Notes: generated by a model not told the origin, from the letters alone. Counted from the stretch's first letter, positions 16,580 through 25,919 are shown. The stretch: DNA of 64,000 nucleotides from Pseudomonas rhizoryzae (GCF_005250615.1 NZ_SULM01000001.1:124001-188000); one strand, 5' to 3'. Program-made: numbers and translations.

Positions 16580-17893
16580 ATGGCAGAGATGTTGAACGAA
16601 GAAGCAGTACTGACCCCGGTGGTGCTGGGGTTTGGCGACCAGGGCGTGAATCGCGCCTTGCTGTTTCCCGATTTCGAGGCGCTCTGGCAGGGTGAGCAGG
16701 CGTTGCTCGACTGCGCAGGGCGTCGCCATCGCTTCGTCTACCTGCTGTTGGACGATCACCGCCGGGTCAAGGCCGCGGTGTTCTTCCTGCTGGCCTTCGA
16801 CGCCCAGGGGCGGCCCTTGCCGGAATGGAACCTGCCGCTGGTGGAGCTGGCCGAGCGCGGGGGCGCCGGCCCCGACCTGGGCGCCGGGCCCATCCGCCTG
16901 GCCAGCCTTGGCCAATGCCCTATCTCTTGGCATCAGGGGGATCTCTGGGACCCGCGCAGCGATGGCGAACATGACGACTGGCAGGCGATTCGCGACTGCC
17001 TGGGCCTGGTCGCCCCGCGCGATGGCGAGGTGGAGCTGGCCGGGGAGTACCACCCCAGCGCGGCGGACGGCATCGACGTCGAGGCGCGTCTCGAACGGGT
17101 GCGGCGCATCCTCGCCCAGGAGCACCAGGAGGCACTGGACAAACTGATCGCCGGCCAGCGTACCCGCCTGCTCACCCTGACCCGCCAGCACCAGGAAGAC
17201 CTGGCACGCCTGCAGCGCGACGCGGACGAGCTGCGCACCGCCAAGGCCGATTTGGAAGTGCGCTACGCGGCGCTCGCCCAGCATCTGGAACAGCAGAACG
17301 ACCTGGCCCGGCAGCAGCGTGAAGAACTCAACGAACAGATGCGTACCCTGGAAAGGAACGCCCTGTACAAGATCGAGGCCCTGCGCATCCAGGCCGAGGC
17401 CGAAAGCGAGGCCCGCGTGGCCGCCGCGGTGAATGAGCTGAAGAACCAGCTGTCGATCCGCGAGGTGGAACTCAAGTACCGCGACGAACTGGACGGCCAA
17501 CTCCAGGAAGACATCCGCCAGTTGCGCGAGCGCTGCGCCCAGCTGGTCGCCGACAGCAACGAAGGCCAGCTGGAGCGCCTGGCGCGCCAGGGCATCCTCT
17601 TCGTTACCTTCCAGCCCGGCGCCGGTCATCTGATCCTCGGCCGCCAGGACGTGCCGCGCTTCAGCGCCGATCCCCTGGGCTTCGTCGCCGCCCATTGCAA
17701 GGTCAGCCGCGAGCAGTACCAGCGTTGGCTGAAGCATCACCAGCAGCCGGTGTGCCAGGCCGAGGTGGAAGGCAAGCGCTGCGGTCGGCCGGTGGTACGC
17801 GTAGAGCATCCCGCCCAGTTCGATCCGCAGCGCTCGACCCTCTGCGCCGAACACCGGGGCGATGATACCGATGGCGATGTCGCCAATCTCTGA
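16580..17893 (+). CDS. Conserved coiled-coil protein of unknown function
   Basis: About 437 residues from MAEMLNEEAV (a second ATG 9 bp on is nearly as good). The N-terminal globular part (about 1-165) resembles nothing I recognise. A long coiled coil spans about 180-330 (LDKLIAGQRTRLLTLTRQHQ onwards, rich in Glu, Gln, Arg, Leu). The C-terminal domain (about 335-437) has CQAEVEGKRCGRPVVRVEHP and LCAEH, with cysteine spacing suggestive of a small metal-binding module. It sits between fadH and nadK genes. I recall an uncharacterised gene at the same place in P. aeruginosa. No function is assigned. Confidence 0.8.
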   Translation: MAEMLNEEAVLTPVVLGFGDQGVNRALLFPDFEALWQGEQALLDCAGRRHRFVYLLLDDHRRVKAAVFFLLAFDAQGRPLPEWNLPLVELAERGGAGPDLGAGPIRLASLGQCPISWHQGDLWDPRSDGEHDDWQAIRDCLGLVAPRDGEVELAGEYHPSAADGIDVEARLERVRRILAQEHQEALDKLIAGQRTRLLTLTRQHQEDLARLQRDADELRTAKADLEVRYAALAQHLEQQNDLARQQREELNEQMRTLERNALYKIEALRIQAEAESEARVAAAVNELKNQLSIREVELKYRDELDGQLQEDIRQLRERCAQLVADSNEGQLERLARQGILFVTFQPGAGHLILGRQDVPRFSADPLGFVAAHCKVSREQYQRWLKHHQQPVCQAEVEGKRCGRPVVRVEHPAQFDPQRSTLCAEHRGDDTDGDVANL

Positions 17894-17914
17894 TCGCGTA
17901 CCGTTGCCACTTCC

Positions 17915-18838
17915 ATGACGACCTTCCCGCCCGCCGCGCTCCAGGAGGTGCAGCTGCCGCTGCTGGGCGCGCGTGGCCTGCGGCTGGCCGTGCTGCGCCT
18001 GGACCAGCGCCCGCCGGGCCTGAACGGCAACAAGGGCTACAAGCTGCAGCCCTGGCGCGAGCGCTTGCGCCGTGGCGAAGGCCGGGGCCTGATCAGCCTC
18101 GGCGGCGCCCATTCCAATCATCTGCATGCCCTGGCCGCCGCCGGACGCGAAGCGGGCTTCGCCACCGTCGGCCTGTTGCGCGGCGAGCCTTGCGCCACGC
18201 CCACCGTCCAGGATTTGCAGGACTGCGGTATGACCCTGCACTGGCTGGGTTATGGCGGTTATCGCCGGCGCCATGACGCGGACTTCTGGCAGCCCTGGCA
18301 GGCACGCTACCCCGATCTGTTGCCCATTCCCGAAGGCGGCTGCGATGGACTGGCAGCCCAGGCCTGCGGCGGGATCGTCGCTGAGCTGCAGCAGGGGCTC
18401 GCCGCCTTGGACTGGCCCGATTGCCAGCAACTCTGGCTCGCCGCCGGCACCGGCACCACCCTGGCGGGAGTGATCCAGGCCGCCGACCCGGCTTGGCAGG
18501 TGATGGGCGGTCTGGCGGTGCCGCCGGGACATGGCGTCGAGACCACCTTGCAGACCTTGCTCCCGCGCGACCTGCCCCGGAGCTGGCGCCTGGTCGATGC
18601 CAGTCGCGGCGGCTTCGGCCGCATCGATGCCGACCTGGCGCGGGCCATGGCGGATTTCGCCGACCAGACCGGCATCACCCTCGATCCGCTCTATACCGGC
18701 AAGCTCTGGCTCGCCCTGCGCGACGAGATCGAGCGGGGCGCCGTGGCAGCGGGCAGTCGCCTGGTACTGATCCACAGCGGTGGCCTCCAGGGCCGCCGGG
18801 CGTTGGCGGCTCAGCTGAGCGCGCTGGCCTCGGGCTGA
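17915..18838 (+). CDS. PLP-dependent enzyme, ACC deaminase/D-cysteine desulfhydrase family
   Basis: A 307-residue fold-type II PLP enzyme. The PLP-lysine region reads NGNKGYKLQPW. SLGGAHSNHLHALAAAG binds the cofactor phosphate and substrate. LAAGTGTTLAGVI is the glycine-rich loop. The family deaminates or desulfhydrates small amino acids (ACC, D-cysteine). The residues that separate these activities cannot be assigned safely, so only the family is named. It starts 21 bp after the coiled-coil gene and may share its transcript. Its end overlaps the convergent DUF1853 gene by 28 bp. Confidence 0.85.
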   Translation: MTTFPPAALQEVQLPLLGARGLRLAVLRLDQRPPGLNGNKGYKLQPWRERLRRGEGRGLISLGGAHSNHLHALAAAGREAGFATVGLLRGEPCATPTVQDLQDCGMTLHWLGYGGYRRRHDADFWQPWQARYPDLLPIPEGGCDGLAAQACGGIVAELQQGLAALDWPDCQQLWLAAGTGTTLAGVIQAADPAWQVMGGLAVPPGHGVETTLQTLLPRDLPRSWRLVDASRGGFGRIDADLARAMADFADQTGITLDPLYTGKLWLALRDEIERGAVAAGSRLVLIHSGGLQGRRALAAQLSALASG

Positions 18839-19695
18839 GTCGGCCAACCGGCAGGGACCAGGAAGAGGCGCGCGACCTCAGCGCCCGTGCCATCGCGGCG
18901 CACCAGCAGCTGCGGCCAGACCGGTTCCCCGGCGGGCAGCGGCAGGCAGGGCGTATTCGCTACCGCCGGGGCGAGCCAGTGGCCCTTGGGCAGCACCTCC
19001 CAGGAGCCTTGCGGCAACCGCTGCCGCTCGCACCAGAGCTGCGGCTGCCGCGGGGGCAGGGCGCCCGCGGGCCAGGGCAGGGGAGCGTCGAGCGGCTGGA
19101 ACAGATAGCCCCCAAGCCAGAAGGCGGGTCGGGGCGGGGCGATGTCCAGGGCTGCCAGGCTGGCCTGGGCCAGGGGTGTGGCCGACAGCGGCAGCTGGCG
19201 CTCGCGTAGATGGGTCAGTTTGCGTGCCAGTTGGTCTTCGCCGCCCGGGCCCAGCCAGCGCGGCGCGCCGTGCGAGCCTTCGCCCAAGTAGAACTTCACT
19301 GCCAATTCCAGGTGATGGACGCCCTCGGCGTCCGCCACCAGCAGGTCCAGCTCGCCCAGGGTGCGCTCGCCCTCGCGCAAGGGCAGGTTGGCCGCCAGCA
19401 GCCGAACCCCGGGCGCCCGGGCCAGGGCGAATTGCCAGAGCCGTTCGTATTGGCGACCCAGGCGGCGATCGCTGCCCTGGGCCAGCCAGGCGGCCAATTC
19501 CTCTGGCGCCGCGTCCTGTTGCCGCAGCCAGTCGGCCAATTGCCCGGGGTGACTGGCCCAGTCGCTGGCGCACAGCGGATGGCGGGTGTCGGCGGCGACC
19601 AGCAGGGGCAGGGCGACCAGGGTCCAGGCGAGATCCCGCACCTGGGGCTGGCTCAGGCGTCGCGGTAGCTCATACAGCTCGGCGAAGGGCGTCAT
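18811..19695 (-). CDS. DUF1853 family protein, possible PD-(D/E)XK nuclease fold
   Basis: About 294 residues from MTPFAELYELP. The conserved core GERTLGELDLLVADAEGVHH followed by LELAVKFYLGEG matches DUF1853. The spacing of D (in ELDLLV) and E-x-x-x-K (in ELAVKF) is reminiscent of PD-(D/E)XK phosphodiesterase cores. No biochemical function is established to my knowledge. A further in-frame start lies 18 bp upstream. It is divergent from nadK and convergent with the PLP enzyme. Confidence 0.75.
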   Translation of the reverse strand: MTPFAELYELPRRLSQPQVRDLAWTLVALPLLVAADTRHPLCASDWASHPGQLADWLRQQDAAPEELAAWLAQGSDRRLGRQYERLWQFALARAPGVRLLAANLPLREGERTLGELDLLVADAEGVHHLELAVKFYLGEGSHGAPRWLGPGGEDQLARKLTHLRERQLPLSATPLAQASLAALDIAPPRPAFWLGGYLFQPLDAPLPWPAGALPPRQPQLWCERQRLPQGSWEVLPKGHWLAPAVANTPCLPLPAGEPVWPQLLVRRDGTGAEVARLFLVPAGWPTQPEASALS

Positions 19696-19831
19696 GGCGC
19701 CAGCATAGGCCAAGCGGAGGCCCTGCGGATCAACCCAGGCGACCCGTGGTCGGATAGAGGCGGTTTGCCGCTGCTACGGGCTTTCGCCCATACTTTCTGC
19801 CCATTCCAGCCAACGGGGCCGCCGGCGCGTC

Positions 19832-20716
19832 ATGGACTCCTTTCGTAACATTGGCATCATCGGCCGACTCGGCAGCACCCAGGTGCTGGACACCATTCGC
19901 CGGCTGAAGACCTTTCTGCTGCAGCGCAATCGCAATGTGATCCTGGAAAACACCATTGCCGAGGTGTTGCCGGGGCATGGCCTGCAGACGGTGTCGCGCA
20001 AGCTCATGGGCGAGATCTGCGACCTGGTGATCGTGGTCGGCGGCGACGGCAGCCTGCTCGGCGCCGCCCGCGCCCTGGTCCGCCCGCGCGTACCGGTGCT
20101 GGGCATCAACCGTGGCAAGCTGGGCTTTCTCACCGACATCCGTCCGGACGAGCTGGAGAGCAAGGTCGCCGAGGTGCTCGACGGCCAGTACCTGATGGAG
20201 ACGCGCTTTTTGCTCGACGCCTTCGTCGAGCGCGGCGGCGAGATGATCGGCCAGGGCGATGCGCTCAACGACGTGGTGCTGCATCCCGGCAAGTCCACCC
20301 GGATGATCGAATTCGAGCTGTACATCGACGGCCAGTTCGTTTGCAGCCAGCGTGCCGATGGCCTGATCGTCGCCACTCCCACCGGCTCCACCGCTTATTC
20401 GCTGTCGGCCGGCGGACCGATCATGCATCCCAAGCTGGATGCCATCGTGGTGGTGCCCATGTATCCCCACACCCTGTCCAGTCGTCCCATCGTGGTATCC
20501 GGCGACAGCACCCTGTCGATCCTGGTGTCGCCGAACATGACGATCTATCCGCAGGTCTCATGTGATGGCCAGAATCATTTCACCTGCGCACCCGGCGATA
20601 CCGTGACCATTCAGAAAAAGCCCCACAAGCTCAGGCTGATCCATCCGCTGGATCACAACTACTACGAGATCTGCCGGACCAAGCTCGGCTGGGGCAGTCG
20701 GCTGGGAGACGATTGA
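19832..20716 (+). CDS. nadK: NAD kinase
   Basis: A 294-residue cytoplasmic enzyme phosphorylating NAD to NADP with ATP. It has the GGDG catalytic motif at residues 70-73, the NRGKLGFLTD segment and the TPTGSTAYSLSAGGPI motif that binds NAD. Length equals that of E. coli NadK (292). The stop overlaps the next start (TGATG), so the following phosphoesterase and rhomboid genes are translationally coupled to it. Confidence 0.96.
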   Translation: MDSFRNIGIIGRLGSTQVLDTIRRLKTFLLQRNRNVILENTIAEVLPGHGLQTVSRKLMGEICDLVIVVGGDGSLLGAARALVRPRVPVLGINRGKLGFLTDIRPDELESKVAEVLDGQYLMETRFLLDAFVERGGEMIGQGDALNDVVLHPGKSTRMIEFELYIDGQFVCSQRADGLIVATPTGSTAYSLSAGGPIMHPKLDAIVVVPMYPHTLSSRPIVVSGDSTLSILVSPNMTIYPQVSCDGQNHFTCAPGDTVTIQKKPHKLRLIHPLDHNYYEICRTKLGWGSRLGDD

Positions 20717-21675
20717 TGCCGCTCGGCTACGATCTCATCGGCGATCTCCACGGCTGCGCCCATACCCTGGACCTGCTGCTGGAACGCCTGGACTACCGCC
20801 TGGTGGACGGCGTCTGGCAGCATCCCGAGCGCCAGGCGATCTTTCTCGGCGACCTGGTCGACCGCGGGCCACGCATCCGTGGCGCCCTGCGCCGGGTGCG
20901 CGCCATGGTCGAGGGTGGCCACGCCCACTGCATCCTCGGCAACCACGAACTCAATGCCCTGGCCTGGCACACCCCGGCCGCGCCCGGCACCGGCCAGACT
21001 TGGGTGCGCGAACACACGCCACGGCACCGCCAACTGATCCAGGAAACCCTGAGCGCCTTCGCCGACCATCCACAGGAATGGCAGGACCATCTGCGCTGGC
21101 TCTATACCTTGCCGCTGTGCAAGGACTTCGGCCATTTCCGCATCGTCCATGCCTGCTGGGATCAGGGGCTGATCGACGAATTCCTGCATCACTACCCCGA
21201 CGCCTGCATCGACGAGGATTTCGTCCGCCAATCCATCGTCGGCGGCAGCCTGGCCAGCCGGGTCGCCTCCCGGCTGCTCAACGGGGTGTCGCTGCCGCTG
21301 CCCCATGGCGTACGCCTGACCGGCAGTGATGGCTACGTCCGCGCGCGCTTTCGCACCAAGTTCTGGGAGAGCGATCCCCAGACCTATGGCGACGTGGTCT
21401 TCCAACCCGATGCCCTGCCGGCGGAAATCGCCTGCGAGCGCCTGAGCGACGAGGAAAAGGCCGGGCTCCTCTGCTACGGGGAAGACCAGCCGATGCTGTT
21501 CGTCGGCCACTACTGGCGCGACGGCCATCCCGAGCCGCTGCGACCCAACCTGGCCTGCCTGGACTACAGCGCGGTCAAGTACGGCAAGTTGGTCGCCTAT
21601 CGACTCGATGACGAGCGGGTGATAGACCCGGACAAGTTCGTCTGGATCGATGTACAGCGCGAGGAGGGCCGATGA
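20716..21675 (+). CDS. Calcineurin-like metallophosphoesterase
   Basis: About 319 residues. The motif series is DLHGCAHTLD (D-x-H), FLGDLVDRGP (G-D-x-x-D-R-G), ILGNHELNA (G-N-H-E) and LFVGHYW (G-H). Together these define a two-metal phosphoesterase of the PP2A/ApaH-like type. The substrate is unknown. The ATG at 20716 shares one base with the nadK stop, and the end overlaps the rhomboid start by ATGA. The nadK-phosphoesterase-rhomboid order is familiar from other Pseudomonas. Confidence 0.88.
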   Translation: MPLGYDLIGDLHGCAHTLDLLLERLDYRLVDGVWQHPERQAIFLGDLVDRGPRIRGALRRVRAMVEGGHAHCILGNHELNALAWHTPAAPGTGQTWVREHTPRHRQLIQETLSAFADHPQEWQDHLRWLYTLPLCKDFGHFRIVHACWDQGLIDEFLHHYPDACIDEDFVRQSIVGGSLASRVASRLLNGVSLPLPHGVRLTGSDGYVRARFRTKFWESDPQTYGDVVFQPDALPAEIACERLSDEEKAGLLCYGEDQPMLFVGHYWRDGHPEPLRPNLACLDYSAVKYGKLVAYRLDDERVIDPDKFVWIDVQREEGR

Positions 21676-22541
21676 ACCAGCCACAACCCGTACTTCGGGT
21701 GCCCCTGGGGCGTGACTTGCTGGGTTTCACCCGCCTGCTGCGCCGGCTGGAGATCCGCCATCGGGTGGTGGAAGAGGGCGACAGCCAGGTGCTCTGGGTA
21801 CTGGACTCGGCGCGGGCGGAAGAGGCCCGCAGCCTCTACGAGCGTTACCCCGATGGCGATCCCCAGGGGCAGGTCCAATTCACCCAGCGACGCCGTGGGT
21901 TGGGTCTCCTGGCACAACTCAAGGCCAGCCCGGTCAGTGCGGCGGTCCTGCTCGTTACCCTGCTGGTGGGCCTGGCGACCGAGTTGGGCGACAACCTGGC
22001 GGTGATCCAGTACCTGACGCTACAGCCGTTCCGCCTGGTCGATGCCGATCATCTCGCCTTCCTCGATCTGGGCGTCACCCTCGCCCAAGGCGAATGGTGG
22101 CGGCTGGTCACGCCGATCTTCCTGCACTTCGGCATCCTGCACCTGGCGATGAACGCCCTCTGGTACTGGGAACTGGGCCGGCGCGTGGAGTTTCGCCAGG
22201 GTGGGCTGCTGCTATTGCTGCTGACCCTGGTCTTCGCCGTGGGCTCCAACCTGGCCCAGTACGCCTGGAGCGGGCCGGCGTTGTTCGGCGGCCTGTCCGG
22301 GGTGCTCTATGGCCTGCTGGGCCATTGCTGGCTGTTCCAGTGGCTGGCGCCCAATCCCGCCTATCGCATGCCACGCGGGGTGGTGGCCATGATGCTGATC
22401 TGGCTGGTGATCTGCCTCACCGGTGTCTTCAGTGTGCTCGGCTTCGGCGCCATCGCCAATGGTGCCCATGTCGGCGGGCTGGTGCTGGGCTGCTTGACCG
22501 GGCTGCTGGGTGGCGGACTGGCACGCCTACGGCAACGCTGA
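21672..22541 (+). CDS. Rhomboid-family intramembrane serine protease
   Basis: A 289-residue inner-membrane protein. A soluble N-terminal domain (about 1-85) is followed by six membrane helices. The catalytic serine is Ser209 in FGGLSGVLYG and the histidine is His266 in NGAHVGG. HFGILHLAMNALWYW matches the conserved H/N region that lines the active site. It should cleave membrane-protein substrates within the bilayer, like GlpG. It is coupled by ATGA to the phosphoesterase. Confidence 0.92.
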   Translation: MNQPQPVLRVPLGRDLLGFTRLLRRLEIRHRVVEEGDSQVLWVLDSARAEEARSLYERYPDGDPQGQVQFTQRRRGLGLLAQLKASPVSAAVLLVTLLVGLATELGDNLAVIQYLTLQPFRLVDADHLAFLDLGVTLAQGEWWRLVTPIFLHFGILHLAMNALWYWELGRRVEFRQGGLLLLLLTLVFAVGSNLAQYAWSGPALFGGLSGVLYGLLGHCWLFQWLAPNPAYRMPRGVVAMMLIWLVICLTGVFSVLGFGAIANGAHVGGLVLGCLTGLLGGGLARLRQR

Positions 22542-22865
22542 TCAGCGCCGCCGCTTGAGTTCCGGGGCCAGGCTCAGGGTATTGCGATAGCGCCAGCGCC
22601 GCTGGCTGCGGTGCCGCAGCCACAGTCCCAGTAGCAACAACGCGGCACCGCCGCCCAGCAAGCCTTGGGCGGTTTCATGCTGCAACGTCAGATAGGGCGC
22701 CAATTCCGGCAATTGTAGCAAGGCGCCACCGCCGGCCAGCAGGGCGGCCAAGCCGGCCACCGAGGAGAGTAGCCCCAGGCCTGTGGTCACCCGGGTCATG
22801 AAGGGCCGCCGCAGGCGCAGCGGTGGTGGATCGAAACGATCTTGTTCGGGCAACTTCATTTTCAT
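22542..22865 (-). CDS. Small membrane protein, function unknown
   Basis: A 107-residue protein with two predicted membrane helices (about 27-52 and 65-85). Arginine-rich flanks lie on the cytoplasmic side (RLRRPFMTRV, and RHRSQRRWRYRN with an RRR C-terminus). No family is recognised. It abuts the convergent rhomboid gene: the two stops are directly adjacent at 22541/22542. The start could also be the second Met codon two residues in. Confidence 0.6.
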   Translation of the reverse strand: MKMKLPEQDRFDPPPLRLRRPFMTRVTTGLGLLSSVAGLAALLAGGGALLQLPELAPYLTLQHETAQGLLGGGAALLLLGLWLRHRSQRRWRYRNTLSLAPELKRRR

Positions 22866-22933
22866 ACCCCAGGTTCATCCAAGGCTGCCGAGGTTATACG
22901 CCTCGGCGAGTCTTAGCGAGCCCGCAAGACGCT

Positions 22934-24700
22934 CTAGCGTAGCAGTTGGCGCACTCCCTGCTTGAGCATGTCCCAGCGATCCGCATCGCCACTGGCGATG
23001 GAGCCGAGGAAGGCCCGGGCCTGTTCGAAGCTGATGTGCGGCGGCAAGGGCGGCACGCTGGGGTCGGTGACGAACTCTAGCACCACTGGCCGATCCGCTT
23101 CGAAAGCCTGCTGCCAGGCATCGGCGATCTCGTCCGGGCGATGGATACGCAAGCCCTTGAAGCCGAGCAGTTCGCCGTAGCGAGCATAGGGGAAGTCGAG
23201 CACATCCTGGGCCGGGGCGAACTTGGGATCGCCGGCCAGGGCACGCTGCTCCCAGGTCACCTGGTTGAGGTCGCCGTTGTTGAGCACCATGACGATGAAG
23301 GTCGGATTGCTGAATCTCTTCCAATACTGCTGCAGGGTGACCAGTTCGGCGTTGCCGTTCATCTGCATGGCGCCGTCACCCACCAAGGCGATCACCGGGC
23401 GATCCGGATGGGCGAACTTGGCGGCGATGGCATAGGGAATACCGCAGCCCATGGTCGCCAGCTTGCCCGACAGCGACCCCAGCATCTGCCCGCTCATGCG
23501 GATGTCGCGGGCGTACCAGTTGGTGTGGGAGCCGCTGTCACCGCAGAGGATGGCGTCGCGCGGCAGTTGGTTGGACAGCTCATGGAACACCCGCTGGGGA
23601 TTGATCGGGTCGGCCGGTGCCAGGGCGCGCGCCTTGATCGATTGCCAGGAGTCGGCCACGCTCTTTTCGATGCGCGTGCGCCATTTGTCGTGGGGTTTGC
23701 TCTCCAGTAGCGGCAGCAGGCGTCTGAGCGTTTCGGCGGCATCGCCCAGCAGCGGCTGCTCGATGGGATACCTCATGCTGATGTTGCGCGCGTGCAGGTC
23801 GATCTGCACCGCCCGCGCCTGGCCTTCCTTGGGCAGGAATTCGGTATAGGGAAAGGTCGAGCCGACGATCAGCAGGGTGTCGCATTCCTTCATCAGCAGA
23901 TCGCTGGCCTCGGTGCCGAGCAGGCCGATGGAGCCGGTGACATAGGGCAGTTCGTCGGAGAGCACACCCTTGCCCAATAGCGCCTTGGCCACCCCGGCGC
24001 TGAGTTTTTCGGCCACCGCCATCACCTCGCTGCGCGCCTGCAGGGCACCGGCGCCCACCAGCATGGCCACCTTCTTGCCCGCGTTGAGGATGTCGGCGGC
24101 AGCCTGCAGATCGTCTTCCTGGGCATAGGGTCGCGGCGGGATCGCACCGGCCCCGGAAAGGACATTGGCGTGCTGATGCGGCGGGCTTTCTACCGCTGGC
24201 AGTTGCTGGATGTCGTTGGGGATGATCACCGTCGCCACCTGGCGCTCGGCGATGGCCACGCGGAAGGCGCGGTCGAGGACATGGCGCAACTGCGCCGGAT
24301 GCACCACCGTCTCCACGTAGGCGGAGACGTCCTTGAACAGGGTGTGCAGGTCGACTTCCTGCTGGTAGTCGCTGCCCAGCGATGAGGCGGCCTGTTGGCC
24401 CACGATGGCCACCACCGGCATATGGTCCATCTTGGCGTCGTACAGGCCGTTGAGCAGGTGGATGGCGCCCGGCCCGGAGGTTGCCAGGCAGACGCCCACC
24501 TCGCCGGTGAACTTGGCGTGGGCGCAGGCCATGAAGGCCGCCATCTCTTCTTGGCGCACCCGCACGTAGTCGAACTGGCCGGCCACCCGGCCCAGGGCGC
24601 CCATGATGCCGTTGATTCCATCGCCCGGATAACCGAAGACGCGTTCGACGTTCCACTGGCCGAGACGCTCCCAGAGATGGTCGGCTACGGTCTTGCTCAT
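22934..24700 (-). CDS. Thiamine-diphosphate enzyme, pyruvate oxidase/dehydrogenase (PoxB) type
   Basis: A 588-residue three-domain ThDP enzyme. The N-terminal Pyr domain has VRQEEMAAFMACAHAKFTG with the catalytic glutamate. The middle FAD-like domain spans about 195-330. The C-terminal PP domain has GDGAMQMNGNAELVTLQQYW, with the metal-binding GDG-x-N pattern. Overall it resembles quinone-dependent pyruvate dehydrogenase, which makes acetate and CO2 in stationary phase. Its C-terminus lacks a clear amphipathic membrane helix, so acetolactate-synthase-like activity is not excluded. GAGGAGAACGTC precedes the ATG. MITE-A2 begins 24 bp upstream of the start and separates it from any older promoter. 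Confidence 0.82.
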   Translation of the reverse strand: MSKTVADHLWERLGQWNVERVFGYPGDGINGIMGALGRVAGQFDYVRVRQEEMAAFMACAHAKFTGEVGVCLATSGPGAIHLLNGLYDAKMDHMPVVAIVGQQAASSLGSDYQQEVDLHTLFKDVSAYVETVVHPAQLRHVLDRAFRVAIAERQVATVIIPNDIQQLPAVESPPHQHANVLSGAGAIPPRPYAQEDDLQAAADILNAGKKVAMLVGAGALQARSEVMAVAEKLSAGVAKALLGKGVLSDELPYVTGSIGLLGTEASDLLMKECDTLLIVGSTFPYTEFLPKEGQARAVQIDLHARNISMRYPIEQPLLGDAAETLRRLLPLLESKPHDKWRTRIEKSVADSWQSIKARALAPADPINPQRVFHELSNQLPRDAILCGDSGSHTNWYARDIRMSGQMLGSLSGKLATMGCGIPYAIAAKFAHPDRPVIALVGDGAMQMNGNAELVTLQQYWKRFSNPTFIVMVLNNGDLNQVTWEQRALAGDPKFAPAQDVLDFPYARYGELLGFKGLRIHRPDEIADAWQQAFEADRPVVLEFVTDPSVPPLPPHISFEQARAFLGSIASGDADRWDMLKQGVRQLLR

Positions 24701-24724
24701 GACGTTCTCCTCGTTGTCCGCTTA

Positions 24725-24865
24725 GGTTCTGTACGAAAAGTCGCCGAGCGAAGGTCAGGCGAGGCGAAAAAGGCTGAGGAAGCGGAGTTTACGAGCGGTA
24801 AATGAGCATTCCGAAGCGTTTTTCAACGAAGCATCACCGAGCGCAGGCACTTTTCGTACAGAACC
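24725..24865 (-). mobile_element. MITE-A copy 2, 141-bp non-coding inverted-repeat element
   Basis: Second copy of the element at 7693-7834, in opposite orientation and clearly homologous along its whole length. Its terminal repeats are also perfect over 17 bp, but both ends read GGTTCTGTACGAAAAGT where copy 1 has AAAAAT: a paired change. It is flanked by CTTAG on both sides (target duplication of 3-5 bp depending on where the end is placed). It lies between the divergent PoxB-like gene and prmB. Relative to the PoxB-like gene it has the same orientation as copy 1 has relative to cysE. Confidence 0.85.
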
Positions 24866-24955
24866 TTAGGGTTAGGAAGAAGGGCGCCGCCGTTAAGTTC
24901 CTGCAGTCGGACCGGGCGCGGGTTAGAATGCGCGGCTGATCATCCGGAGCCTTTC

Positions 24956-25870
24956 ATGAGCGAATCCCGCCTGCGCACCTTGCGCGACCACATCCGCTGG
25001 GCCGTCAGCCGCTTCCACGCCGAAAACCTGTTCTTCGGCCATGGCCATGACAACGCCTGGGACGAGGCCCGCGCCCTGGTGCTGGGCGCGGTGCACCTAC
25101 CCTGGGATACCGCCGACCGCTACCTGGATTGCGCCCTGGAAGACGACGAGCGCTATGAACTCGGCGTGCTCCTGCACAAGCGTATCCAGGAGCGCGTGCC
25201 CACCGCCTATCTGCTCGGCGAAGCCTGGTTCTGCGGCTTGCCCTTCGTGGTCGACGAGCGAGTGCTGGTGCCACGTTCGCCCATCGGCGAACTGATCGAT
25301 GCCCGCTTCGAACCCTGGCTACCGGCCACGCCGGCACGCATCCTCGATCTCTGCACTGGTTCCGGCTGCATCGGTATCGCCTGCGCCTATGCCTTTCCCG
25401 AAGCCGAGGTGGCCCTGGGCGATCTCTCCTACGAGGCGCTGGAAGTGGCCTGGCAGAACATCGAGCGCCACGGCCTGGAAGATCGCGTCTACACCGTGCA
25501 GGGCGACGGCTTCGCCGGCCTGCCGGGGCAGCGCTTCGACCTGATCGTCAGCAATCCGCCCTATGTGGACGCCGAAGACTTTGCCGACATGCCGGCCGAG
25601 TACCAGCACGAACCCGCGCTGGGGCTGGCCTGCGGCGACGATGGCCTGGATCTGGTGCGACGGATGCTGGCCGAGGCGGCCGATCACCTCACCGAACAGG
25701 GCATCCTGATCGTGGAGGTGGGCAACAGCCAGGTCCACGTCGAGGCGCTCTATCCGGAAGTCGATTTCACCTGGCTCGACTTCGAGCGCGGTGGCCATGG
25801 CGTCTTCCTGCTGGCCGCCGCCCAGTGCCGCGAGCACCAGGCACTGTTCCGCAGCCGTCTGCTTCCCTGA
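24956..25870 (+). CDS. prmB: Ribosomal protein L3 N5-glutamine methyltransferase
   Basis: A 304-residue SAM-dependent methyltransferase modifying a glutamine of ribosomal protein L3. It has SAM motif I ([15 protein letters not shown]) and the NPPY signature in [20 protein letters not shown] that binds the glutamine amide. The N-terminal helical domain (about 1-90, with [20 protein letters not shown]) is typical of PrmB rather than PrmC. Length matches E. coli PrmB (310). A DEAD-box helicase follows after 49 bp. Confidence 0.93.
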   Translation: MSESRLRTLRDHIRWAVSRFHAENLFFGHGHDNAWDEARALVLGAVHLPWDTADRYLDCALEDDERYELGVLLHKRIQERVPTAYLLGEAWFCGLPFVVDERVLVPRSPIGELIDARFEPWLPATPARILDLCTGSGCIGIACAYAFPEAEVALGDLSYEALEVAWQNIERHGLEDRVYTVQGDGFAGLPGQRFDLIVSNPPYVDAEDFADMPAEYQHEPALGLACGDDGLDLVRRMLAEAADHLTEQGILIVEVGNSQVHVEALYPEVDFTWLDFERGGHGVFLLAAAQCREHQALFRSRLLP

Positions 25871-25919
25871 TCACCCGTGGTCGCCCGCGGCGGCCGCCTT
25901 TCTTTTCCGAGGTCTATCC

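Noticed and set aside
16364-18847. 827-codon open frame on the minus strand
   Set aside because: It lies antisense to the coiled-coil and PLP-enzyme genes, which have clear domains. Its Gln/Ala/Gly-rich low-complexity translation is what G+C-rich antisense frames give.
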